Assembly: GCA_964429575.1 (NCBI GenBank)
Contig: CAYSCX010000078.1
Coordinates: forward strand, 1 to 6,851
Origin: CAYSCX01 sp964429575
Lineage (GTDB): Bacteria; Desulfobacterota; Binatia; Binatales; Binataceae
Direction of reading: 5' to 3'
Length of the DNA: 6,851 bases
In this document: positions 1-6,000 of the stretch, piece by piece
Layout of the letters: every line of letters starts with the position of its first letter
Numbering within the stretch: position 1 is the stretch's first letter
Translations under genes and position numbers: made by a program
The notes under the pieces: model-generated
What the model was told of the DNA's origin: nothing
Databases searched by the model: none
The model's input: only the letters and a program-made list of their open reading frames with translations

Positions 1-32
1 GCCGGGAACCATGCAGCTTGGAACGAACGAAA

Positions 33-1553
33 ATGTTTAAGAGAATTTTGATTGCCAATCGCGGCGAAATCGCGGTGCGGGTGATTCGCGCGTGCCGCGA
101 CCTCGGCATCGAATCTGTCGCGGTCTATTCCGAAGCCGACCGCGCGGCTCTGCACGTCCGCGAAGCCGACTACGCGGTTGCAGTCGGCCCGCCGCCCGCG
201 GCCGAAAGCTATCTCAACATCGATCGCATCCTCGACGCCGCCAGGCGCACCGGCGCTGAAGCGATCCATCCCGGCTACGGTTTCTTTTCCGAAAATGCCG
301 GCTTCGCGCGCGCCGTTCAAGGCGCCGGGCTTGTGTTTATCGGTCCGCATCCCGAATCGATCGAGAAGATGGGCGACAAGGTCGAATCGCGAAAGCTCAT
401 GGCCGCGGCCGGAGTGCCGATTGTTCCGGGCTCGCCCGGCACGCTCGACGGTGAGGCGGCGGTGCTCAAGGCCGCGCGCGAGATCGGATTTCCGATCATG
501 GTCAAAGCGGCCGCGGGTGGCGGCGGCAAGGGCTTGCGCCTGGTCGAAAACGAAAAAGACCTCGCGTTAGTAGTGCGCACCGTCGCGAGCGAGGCCAAAT
601 CCTCGTTTGGCGACGGCCGTCTCTACGTCGAGAAATTCCTCGAGCGCCCGCGCCATATCGAAGTTCAGGTGCTCGCCGATCGCCACGGCAACACTGTCCA
701 TCTCTTCGAGCGCGAATGCTCGATTCAACGCCGCCATCAGAAGGTGGTCGAGGAGAGCCCATCGCCGTTTCTGACTCCGGAGATGCGCACGCAGATGGGC
801 GAAGTCGCAGTGCGCGCCGCGCGCGCCGTCGACTACGTCAGCGCCGGCACCGTCGAGTTCCTTGTCGATGCGGATCGCAATTTCTATTTCCTCGAGATGA
901 ATACGCGCATCCAGGTCGAACATCCCGTGACCGAGATGGTTACTGGCGTTGATCTGGTGCGCGCACAAATCGAAATCGCTGCCGGAGCGGCGCTGCCATT
1001 CAAGCAAGGCGGCTTGCGTCAACATGGCGCCGCAATCGAGTGCCGCATCTACGCCGAAGATCCTGCGCAAAACTTCGTGCCCGCACCCGGGCGGATCGAA
1101 ACGTTGCGATTCCCCGGCGGCCCCGGTATCCGCAACGATGCCGGTGTGTACGCGGGCGCCGAAGTGCCCGTCTTCTACGATCCGATGATCTCAAAGCTCG
1201 CCGCTTGGGGTATCGATCGCAATCAGGCGATCGACCGGATGCGGCGCGCGCTGGGCGAGTTCGTGATCTCCGGTGAGTTGCGCACCAATCTCGAGTTCCA
1301 CCGCTGGATCGTCAATCACCCGCGGTTTCTCGCCGGCGATTTCGATACGCATTTCATCGAGCAGGAATATCATCCCGCCGCCGCCGGCACGGGTGGCGAC
1401 GGCGCGCGGCTCGCCGCAATGTTGCTCGCCGCCGTCGCAGCGCAGCGGAGCCCCAATGGCGCGGTCAACGGCCAGGTTCCGAGTAGTGCAAATGCGAACT
1501 CCCCTGTCTCGGCGTGGCGAACGCAGGGACGGCTCGAGGCGCTCCGGCGCTAG
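33..1553 (+). CDS. accC: Biotin carboxylase subunit of an acyl-CoA (probably propionyl-CoA) carboxylase
   Basis: This cytosolic enzyme carboxylates the biotin of a carrier protein using ATP and bicarbonate, the first half-reaction of acetyl-/propionyl-CoA carboxylase. The 506-residue protein starts with the family signature KRILIANRGEIAVRV. It has the glycine-rich ATP loop GGGGKG at about 162-167 after K158, then RRHQKVVEE with K237. The FLEMNTRIQVEHPVTE segment carries E288, N290, R292 and E296, and R338 lies in ECRIYAEDP. These match the E. coli AccC catalytic set (E288, N290, R338) almost residue for residue. The C-terminal ~50 residues (Ala/Gly/Asn-rich) exceed the ~450-residue core, and there is no biotinyl domain, so the carrier is a separate subunit: the next gene. 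I chose ATG 33, with GGAA at 20-23; an in-frame TTG at 18 is the alternative. The split organisation and the mutase downstream favour propionyl-CoA over acetyl-CoA as substrate, which is an inference. Confidence 0.93.
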   Translation: MFKRILIANRGEIAVRVIRACRDLGIESVAVYSEADRAALHVREADYAVAVGPPPAAESYLNIDRILDAARRTGAEAIHPGYGFFSENAGFARAVQGAGLVFIGPHPESIEKMGDKVESRKLMAAAGVPIVPGSPGTLDGEAAVLKAAREIGFPIMVKAAAGGGGKGLRLVENEKDLALVVRTVASEAKSSFGDGRLYVEKFLERPRHIEVQVLADRHGNTVHLFERECSIQRRHQKVVEESPSPFLTPEMRTQMGEVAVRAARAVDYVSAGTVEFLVDADRNFYFLEMNTRIQVEHPVTEMVTGVDLVRAQIEIAAGAALPFKQGGLRQHGAAIECRIYAEDPAQNFVPAPGRIETLRFPGGPGIRNDAGVYAGAEVPVFYDPMISKLAAWGIDRNQAIDRMRRALGEFVISGELRTNLEFHRWIVNHPRFLAGDFDTHFIEQEYHPAAAGTGGDGARLAAMLLAAVAAQRSPNGAVNGQVPSSANANSPVSAWRTQGRLEALRR

Positions 1554-1567
1554 AACGGAATCCCGGC

Positions 1568-2074
1568 ATGATGCGATACGTCGCGACGCTCGAAGGCGCG
1601 GAGCACGAGGTCGAGGTCGAAGAACTTTCCACCGACTCGTTTCGTATCCGCCTCGGCGAGCGCCAGTTCGACGCCGACCTCAAGCAAATCGGCCCGGTGT
1701 CCTACTCGGTCATCGTCGCCGACCGCTCCTTCGATTTTGACGTCGTACGCGACGGCGAGGAGCTGGTCATCACCTCGCGTGGCGGCACCACCCGGCTTAT
1801 GCTGGTAGATGCCGCCCGCCGCGCGATGCGCACGGGCGGCCGCGCTCGTGAGGTCGGTGGACGCGTCGAACTCAAGGCCGCGATGCCCGGCCGCGTGATC
1901 GGCGTCCTCGTGCAGCAGGGAGACGAGGTCAAGGCCGATCAGGGCGTGATTGTGATCGAAGCGATGAAGATGGAAAACGAACTCAAGTCGCCCAAGGCCG
2001 GATTGGTCACTGAGGTGAAGGTCGCGGCGGGGCAGACGGTCGAAAAAGGCGAAGTGCTGCTCGTGATCGAGTAG
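1568..2074 (+). CDS. Biotin carboxyl carrier protein (biotinyl subunit of the acyl-CoA carboxylase)
   Basis: This 168-residue protein carries the covalent biotin that shuttles CO2 from the biotin carboxylase encoded just upstream to an acyl-CoA carboxyltransferase. The C-terminal ~70 residues form a biotinyl/lipoyl domain with AMPGRVIGVLVQQGDEV and then VIEAMKMENEL. K134 in AMKM is the biotinylation lysine, 34 residues from the C-terminus as is usual. The N-terminal ~95 residues look like beta-strands (MRYVATLEG..., VSYSVIVADRSFDFDVV) and resemble the non-biotinyl region that precedes the carrier domain in propionyl-/methylcrotonyl-CoA carboxylase alpha chains, so this gene looks like the detached C-terminal part of such a chain. 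I chose ATG 1568 because CGGAA at 1556-1560 sits 7 bases upstream; ATG 1571 or an overlapping GTG at 1514 are possible. It begins 14 bases after accC and ends 11 bases before the mutase gene, so one transcript is likely. Confidence 0.9.
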   Translation: MMRYVATLEGAEHEVEVEELSTDSFRIRLGERQFDADLKQIGPVSYSVIVADRSFDFDVVRDGEELVITSRGGTTRLMLVDAARRAMRTGGRAREVGGRVELKAAMPGRVIGVLVQQGDEVKADQGVIVIEAMKMENELKSPKAGLVTEVKVAAGQTVEKGEVLLVIE

Positions 2075-2085
2075 CGAGGGCCGCC

Positions 2086-3759
2086 ATGTCCTCAGACGAT
2101 CGTAAGCTCGAAGGCGCGCGCAAGGCGTGGGAGCAGCGCAAGGTCGCTCCGGCCCTCAAGCGCGGCGCCGAGCGTCGCGAAAAATTCGTCACCAGCTCCG
2201 GCATCGACGTCAAGCGTACTTACGATCCCGCCGACCTCGACGGCTTCGATTACGTCGATGATCTCGGCTACCCCGGTGAGTATCCATTCACGCGCGGCGT
2301 GCAGCCCACCATGTACCGCGGCCGCTTGTGGACCATGCGGCAGTACGCGGGCTTCGGCACCGGCGAGGAGTCGAATCGCCGCTTCCACTACCTCCTGAAG
2401 CAGGGACAGACCGGCCTCTCGGTCGCATTCGATTTGCCGACCCAGATGGGCCGCGACCCCGATCATCAGCTCGCGCACGGTGAAGTAGGGCGCGTTGGTG
2501 TTTCGATTTCTTCGCTCGCCGACATGGAGACGCTGCTCGACGACCTGCCGCTCGACAAGATCTCGACGTCGATGACGATCAATGCGACTGCGTCGATTCT
2601 GCTCGCGCTCTATCTGGTAGTTGCGCAGCGGCGCGGCATCGCGTGGGACAAGCTCAACGGCACCATCCAGAACGACGTCCTCAAGGAGTACGTCGCGCGC
2701 GGCACCTACATCTATCCGCCGCGCGGCTCGATGCGAATCATCACGGATATTTTCAGTTTCGCGTCGAAAGAAGTTCCCAACTGGAACACGATCTCGATTT
2801 CCGGCTACCACATCCGCGAGGCAGGCTCGACCGCCGCGCAGGAACTCGCGTTCACGCTCGCGGACGGGATCGCATACGTCGACGCGGCCGTGAAGGCGGG
2901 CCTCAAAATCGACGACTTCGCGAGTCGCCTATCGTTCTTCTTCAACGTCCACAACAACTTCTTCGAAGAAATCGCAAAGTTCCGCGCGGCGCGCCGCCTG
3001 TGGGCGCGAATCATGCGCGAGCGCTTCGGCGCGAAGGACGAGCGCTCGATGATGCTGCGCTTCCACGCGCAGACCGCCGGCTCGACGCTCACCGCGCAGC
3101 AGGTGGACAACAACGTCGTCCGCGTGACCTTGCAGGCGCTCGCCGCGGTGCTGGGCGGCGCGCAATCGCTCCACACCAACTCCAAGGACGAGGCGCTCGC
3201 GCTGCCGACCGAATCATCTGCGCTCCTCGCGCTGCGCACCCAGCAGGTCATCGCGCACGAATCCGACGTCGGGGACACCGCGGATCCGCTGGGCGGCGCC
3301 TACTACCTCGAATCGCTAACGCGCGAACTCGAGAAAAAGACTCTCGAGTACATCGGACACATCGACGATCTCGGCGGCGCCGTCGCCGCAATCGAGCGGG
3401 GCTACATGCAGCGCGAGATTCAGAACGCCGCCTTCATCTACCAGCGCGAAATCGAGACCAAGCAGCGAATTATCGTTGGCGTGAATCAATTCACCGCCGG
3501 CGGAGAGCCGCCGGGCGAGCTGCTCAAGGTCAATCCGGCGCTCGAAGACCAGCAGAAGCGTGCGATTCAAAAGGTGCGAGCGGAGCGCGACGCCGACGCG
3601 GCCCGCAAGGCGCAGGCGGGCGTCGAGGCCGCCGCGCGCGACGGTCAAAACCTGATGCCCGCGATCGTCGGCGCGGTCCGCGCGTGGTGCACGATCGGCG
3701 AAATCTCCGACGCGATGCGCCGCGTGTTCGGCGAGTACCGCCCCGTCGACGCGTTGTAA
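2086..3759 (+). CDS. mcmA1: Methylmalonyl-CoA mutase large (catalytic) subunit, without cobalamin domain
   Basis: This is the TIM-barrel subunit of an adenosylcobalamin-dependent acyl-CoA mutase, predicted to interconvert (R)-methylmalonyl-CoA and succinyl-CoA. The 557-residue protein shows YPFTRGVQPTMY, RQYAGFGTGEESN, GLSVAFDLPTQMG, GTIQNDVLKEYVARGTYIYPP, SISGYHIREAG, SLHTNSKDEALALPTE and DPLGGAYY. By my alignment from memory, Y87, R205 and H242 correspond to Y89, R207 and H244 of the Propionibacterium enzyme. Keeping the Tyr and Arg favours methylmalonyl-CoA over isobutyryl- or 2-hydroxyisobutyryl-CoA, whose mutases replace them. The protein ends after VFGEYRPVDAL. The C-terminal B12-binding domain with its DxHxxG motif is absent, as in two-subunit mutases, so a ~130-residue small subunit must be encoded elsewhere. 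ATG 2086 has GAGGG at 2076-2080, 5 bases upstream, and lies 11 bases after the carrier gene. Confidence 0.93.
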   Translation: MSSDDRKLEGARKAWEQRKVAPALKRGAERREKFVTSSGIDVKRTYDPADLDGFDYVDDLGYPGEYPFTRGVQPTMYRGRLWTMRQYAGFGTGEESNRRFHYLLKQGQTGLSVAFDLPTQMGRDPDHQLAHGEVGRVGVSISSLADMETLLDDLPLDKISTSMTINATASILLALYLVVAQRRGIAWDKLNGTIQNDVLKEYVARGTYIYPPRGSMRIITDIFSFASKEVPNWNTISISGYHIREAGSTAAQELAFTLADGIAYVDAAVKAGLKIDDFASRLSFFFNVHNNFFEEIAKFRAARRLWARIMRERFGAKDERSMMLRFHAQTAGSTLTAQQVDNNVVRVTLQALAAVLGGAQSLHTNSKDEALALPTESSALLALRTQQVIAHESDVGDTADPLGGAYYLESLTRELEKKTLEYIGHIDDLGGAVAAIERGYMQREIQNAAFIYQREIETKQRIIVGVNQFTAGGEPPGELLKVNPALEDQQKRAIQKVRAERDADAARKAQAGVEAAARDGQNLMPAIVGAVRAWCTIGEISDAMRRVFGEYRPVDAL

Positions 3760-3782
3760 CGTCCTCGTGACAACGGACCGAT

Positions 3783-3808
3783 TTGATTTGCGCTCCCGCT
3801 CGTATAAA
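3783..3808 (+). promoter_or_regulatory. Candidate promoter for arginine decarboxylase
   Basis: The 107-base gap after the mutase stop contains an AT-rich island in otherwise GC-rich DNA. TATAAA at 3803-3808 is a good -10 box (5/6). The best -35 match, TTGATT at 3783-3788, is only 14 bases away, shorter than the usual 16-18; a poor hexamer, GATTTG at 3780, sits at 17. Transcription would start near 3815, giving a leader of about 50 bases. This suggests that the decarboxylase, and perhaps the selenoprotein gene, are transcribed separately from the carboxylase/mutase operon. Confidence 0.4.
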
Positions 3809-3828
3809 AGTGTGCCGACAATTGGGTC

Positions 3829-3850
3829 GCGCGGTGATGCGTGACCGCGT
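3829..3850 (+). promoter_or_regulatory. Hairpin in the arginine decarboxylase leader
   Basis: CGCGGT at 3830-3835 and ACCGCG at 3844-3849 form a perfect six-pair stem around an eight-base loop, extendable by one G-T pair. It lies between the predicted transcription start and the ribosome binding site, ending six bases before GGAGG at 3856-3860. It could act as a weak terminator remnant, an operator or a leader structure. There is no T-run, so a classical terminator is unlikely. In GC-rich DNA such a stem can occur by chance. Confidence 0.25.
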
Positions 3851-3866
3851 GAGCCGGAGGTCGTAG

Positions 3867-4433
3867 ATGGGGCCATTGCCGAAGGGGGTTTTTCTCACCA
3901 AGGGCGTCGGTAAACACCGGGAGAAGCTCACCGCTTTCGAATTATCGCTGCGCGCCGCGGGTATCGCCGAATACAACCTCGTACGCGTCAAATCGATCTT
4001 CCCTCCCAACTGCAAACTGATTCCTCAGCAGGAGGGCCTCAAGTACCTGACGCCCGGCCAGATCGTTTTCGCGGTGATGAGCGACAACGCGACCAACGAA
4101 CCGCACCGCCTGATCGCCGCGTCGGTGGGCGTCGCGGTCCCCGCCAACCAGAGCCAGTATGGCTACCTGTCGGAGCATCACAGTTTCGGCGAGACCGATG
4201 AGAAGGCGGGCGACTACGCCGAGGACCTCGCTGCGATGATGCTCGCGACCATCTTGGGCGTCGACTTCGATCCCAACGCCAGTTACGACGAACGCAAGGA
4301 CATCTGGCGCGTTTCCGACAAGATCGTCACCACCCGCAACGTAACCCAGTCCGCAATCGGCGATCGCGACGGCCTGTGGTCATCCGTCGTCGCCGCCGCG
4401 GTCTTCGTGGATCTGCCGTTCAACGGCAGGTAG
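3867..4433 (+). CDS. pdaD: Pyruvoyl-dependent arginine decarboxylase
   Basis: The product converts arginine to agmatine and CO2, feeding polyamine synthesis or consuming protons. The enzyme uses a self-generated pyruvoyl group instead of PLP. The 188-residue proenzyme shows NLVRVKSIFPPNCK, GQIVFAVMSDNATNEP, GYLSEHHSFGET, GDYAEDLAAMMLAT and TRNVTQSA, typical of the bacterial branch. S43 aligns with Ser53 of the Methanocaldococcus jannaschii enzyme, the serine that becomes pyruvoyl. N37, six residues before it, matches Asn47, needed for processing. E103 in LSEHH is the likely counterpart of the proton donor Glu109, although a four-residue insertion makes this less certain. Cleavage would give chains of 42 and 146 residues. 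The residue before S43 is Lys, where the archaeal enzyme has Ser. ATG 3867 has an ideal GGAGG six bases upstream. The gene has its own candidate promoter and is followed after 41 bases by the selenoprotein gene. Confidence 0.92.
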   Translation: MGPLPKGVFLTKGVGKHREKLTAFELSLRAAGIAEYNLVRVKSIFPPNCKLIPQQEGLKYLTPGQIVFAVMSDNATNEPHRLIAASVGVAVPANQSQYGYLSEHHSFGETDEKAGDYAEDLAAMMLATILGVDFDPNASYDERKDIWRVSDKIVTTRNVTQSAIGDRDGLWSSVVAAAVFVDLPFNGR

Positions 4434-4439
4434 GGGCGT

Positions 4440-4468
4440 TTGAGTCGTTCGGCGCGCGCCGATACCCT
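4440..4468 (+). promoter_or_regulatory. Candidate promoter placing transcription start at the selenoprotein ATG
   Basis: TTGAGT at 4440-4445 (4/6 to the -35 consensus) and TACCCT at 4463-4468 (3/6, with the conserved first, second and last bases) are 17 bases apart. A start 6-7 bases after the -10 would fall on the ATG at 4475, giving a leaderless transcript. This would explain why no Shine-Dalgarno-like sequence is seen upstream of that ATG. Both hexamers are weak, and read-through from the decarboxylase gene is equally possible. Confidence 0.22.
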
Positions 4469-4474
4469 CTGGCT

Positions 4475-4777
4475 ATGGCTACTCTGATTCTTTACTGCTC
4501 CGCTTGAGGCTATAAGCCTCGCGCGGCCAGTCTGGCCGCCTCGCTCAAAAGCCGGTTCGGCGATGACGCGCAGATAAAGCCCGGGCAGAGCGGCCAGTTC
4601 GACGTGCTGGTCGATGGCAAACTGATCTTTTCCAAGGCGCAGGTGCACCGCTTCCCGGTCGACGGCGAGGTGGAGCAGCGCTACACGATGCTCAAGGAAG
4701 GCAAAGAGCTGCCGCCGCTCGAAGCATCCGCGCCAACCGGCGTCGTCGGCCGCGTTCTCGGAAAACTCTTCAGCTGA
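4475..4777 (+). CDS. SelW/Rdx-family selenoprotein (in-frame TGA = selenocysteine)
   Basis: Reading through the TGA at 4505-4507 gives a continuous 100-residue protein ending at TGA 4775-4777. It opens MATLILYCSA, then Sec11, then GYKPRAASLA, so the redox motif is C8-S-A-U11, the CxxU of the SelW/SelT/SelH (Rdx) thioredoxin-like group. Further family marks follow: GQFDVLVDGKLIFSK at about 40-54, HRFP at 58-61 and GEVEQR at 63-68. The tail ends GRVLGKLFS. The predicted fold is beta-alpha-beta-beta-beta-alpha with the CxxU loop after the first strand. The family is thought to act in thiol-based redox chemistry; the substrate is unknown. The coding match continues cleanly on both sides of the TGA, which argues against a pseudogene, and a SECIS-like hairpin follows. 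The ATG has no visible ribosome binding site. It lies 41 bases after pdaD and converges on a minus-strand gene. A standard annotation would miss or truncate it. Confidence 0.88.
4505..4542 (+). promoter_or_regulatory. Bacterial SECIS element with the Sec TGA codon
   Basis: The Sec codon TGA (4505-4507) is followed by GCGGCCA (4523-4529), loop GTC (4530-4532) and TGGCCGC (4533-4539), a perfect seven-pair stem. The first loop base, G4530, is 23 bases after the TGA, inside the 16-37 base window and with the loop guanine described for bacterial SECIS elements that bind SelB. The loop context CAGTCTG resembles the CAGGTCTG apex of the E. coli fdhF element (from memory). GAGGC at 4506-4510, overlapping the TGA, can pair either with GCCTC at 4516-4520 to make a small upstream hairpin, or with GCCTC at 4538-4542 to close one long stem. 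Confidence 0.75.
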
Positions 4778-4803
4778 GCCGGTCCGTCGCCCAACCCGCG
4801 CGC

Positions 4804-5895
4804 CTATGGATGAGGGTCGAGCAGATCCTTGAACCCGCACTTCGCGTGCGGTCCCAGGATAATCATCTCCAGAATTCCGATCCCGCTCCGCGATCCCAGT
4901 TTCGCGCGGCTCACCGCCTGGATGTGCTGATAGAGCGGATCGAGCTGGTTCACTTCCGCGGTCTTGAACGATTCGTAGGTCGAGCTTTCCGGCGCCACGT
5001 ACATCCCGTGTCCCCAGGTCGGATGTCCGTAGCCGATTCCGTGCATGTAGAAGTTATAGAGCGTCTCCAATTCGACGTGATGTTCCGCGCCGCCCGCTCC
5101 GCGCAGCGTTATCTCCGCGCGCCGCGCATGGCGGGTCTTCGGCGCAAAGTCGATCTTCCAATCCACCGCCGTCATCACCTCGGCTTGCGCGCCTGGTTGC
5201 GCGTTGGCGACCGCGCCGAACTCGTGCCAGCGCGTGCCGTCGGGGTACTCGTTCACGTCGAAGTGCGTGCACAAATCTTCAAAGTTGGTCGGCGACCACA
5301 ACCAGAAAAACTGCGGCATCGCCGTGCTCGGCACGCCCGCGGGATCGCGAGGACCGACCGTGCGCACCCCCCAGGAGCGGTCGCGCGAGCCCCACACCCG
5401 CGACGGTTCAGCGCGAAATGTCTTGCCGCCCGCGCGCACTGTCCCCGAGTACGCGCCGTGTTGCGTAAACCGCGTCAGGTCCATCACGATGCGCGGGCCG
5501 GAGCGGCTCGTGAAGCGGGGCTCCTCAATTGCGCTCGCGCGCGCCTCGAACGTCAGGTCGGCGCTCACCGAGTCGTGCTCGGCACGTACGCGCATCGTGC
5601 GCATGGGTTTCACTATCTCGATTGAGATTGGCCCGACCCGCGTGTCCATGCGATCCGCGCCCAGCACTCGCGACGCGCGCAGACAGTGCTGCACGCCGTC
5701 GGCGACCACGCTCACCGCGGCGTCCATGATTCCGACGTTCGGGTACACGCCCATCGCGACCGCAAAGAACAAGTCGCCCTCGCGTGAATACCCGTTGAAG
5801 AAAAAGCGGTCGTAGAAATTCCGGTCGCTCGTGAAAACCTGCTGCACCGGCTCCGGCGTTTGATGGATCGGATAATCGTCACCGGTCGTGATCAT
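4804..5895 (-). CDS. Uncharacterised protein, probable tandem lipocalin-like fold (DUF7064/DUF7065-like)
   Basis: I cannot assign a function. The 363-residue protein has no signal peptide or membrane segment and looks cytosolic. It is rich in short beta-strands and aromatic residues. Distinctive motifs are RDRSWGVR at 171-178, PQFFWLWSP at 194-202 and GYGHPTWGHGMY at 288-299. The mid-protein R-D-x-S-W-G motif recalls proteins with two lipocalin-like barrels (AttH/CrtC-type; DUF7064/DUF7065), which often bind hydrophobic ligands. This assignment is from memory of motif style. ATG 5895 has GAGGT (reverse strand of 5904-5908) eight bases upstream. The gene follows hemQ on the same strand after 105 bases and may be co-transcribed with it. 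Its stop lies 26 bases from the stop of the selenoprotein gene on the other strand. Confidence 0.8.
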   Translation of the reverse strand: MITTGDDYPIHQTPEPVQQVFTSDRNFYDRFFFNGYSREGDLFFAVAMGVYPNVGIMDAAVSVVADGVQHCLRASRVLGADRMDTRVGPISIEIVKPMRTMRVRAEHDSVSADLTFEARASAIEEPRFTSRSGPRIVMDLTRFTQHGAYSGTVRAGGKTFRAEPSRVWGSRDRSWGVRTVGPRDPAGVPSTAMPQFFWLWSPTNFEDLCTHFDVNEYPDGTRWHEFGAVANAQPGAQAEVMTAVDWKIDFAPKTRHARRAEITLRGAGGAEHHVELETLYNFYMHGIGYGHPTWGHGMYVAPESSTYESFKTAEVNQLDPLYQHIQAVSRAKLGSRSGIGILEMIILGPHAKCGFKDLLDPHP

Positions 5896-6000
5896 GGCGC
5901 CGCACCTCGCTCGATTGCTTCGCAGGCTAAACCAGAAATGGGCGACTCCCGCAAGCGAAATCCGCGTCGCGAGTTGATGCGATCGGGTCTGTGCCGTTCG
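5896..6000 (-). other. Intergenic gap between hemQ and the lipocalin-like gene
   Basis: These 105 bases hold the ribosome binding site of the downstream gene (GAGGT, reverse strand of 5904-5908) and nothing else convincing. On the minus strand TTGCGG and TTTAGC are 17 bases apart, but each matches the promoter consensus at only three of six positions. I see no terminator hairpin with a T-run, so co-transcription from hemQ remains possible. Confidence 0.3.

Noticed and set aside
2..40. Possible tail of an upstream gene (frame ending at TAA 38-40), overlapping the accC start
   Set aside because: Only 12 codons are visible and nothing recognisable is encoded; other frames are equally possible.
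2643..3770. 375-codon open frame on the + strand, shifted against the mutase gene
   Set aside because: It is Arg/Ala-rich with no family motifs and lies wholly over the well-supported mutase; a GC-rich codon shadow.
4505..4507. TGA as a nonsense mutation making a pseudogene
   Set aside because: TGA sits exactly at the Sec position of the CxxU motif, the frame and family motifs continue intact, and a SECIS-like hairpin follows at the right distance.
4778..4803. Terminator between the converging selenoprotein and lipocalin-like genes
   Set aside because: The 26 bases hold no stable stem with a T-run on either strand.
4283..4840. 185-codon minus-strand open frame across the pdaD end and the selenoprotein gene
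   Set aside because: No recognisable motifs; it is antisense to two supported genes. It would be the default call if the Sec TGA were not recognised.
4810..5625. 271-codon + strand open frame opposite the lipocalin-like gene
   Set aside because: Arg-rich, no motif, no ribosome binding site, and antisense to a gene with good start signals and motifs.
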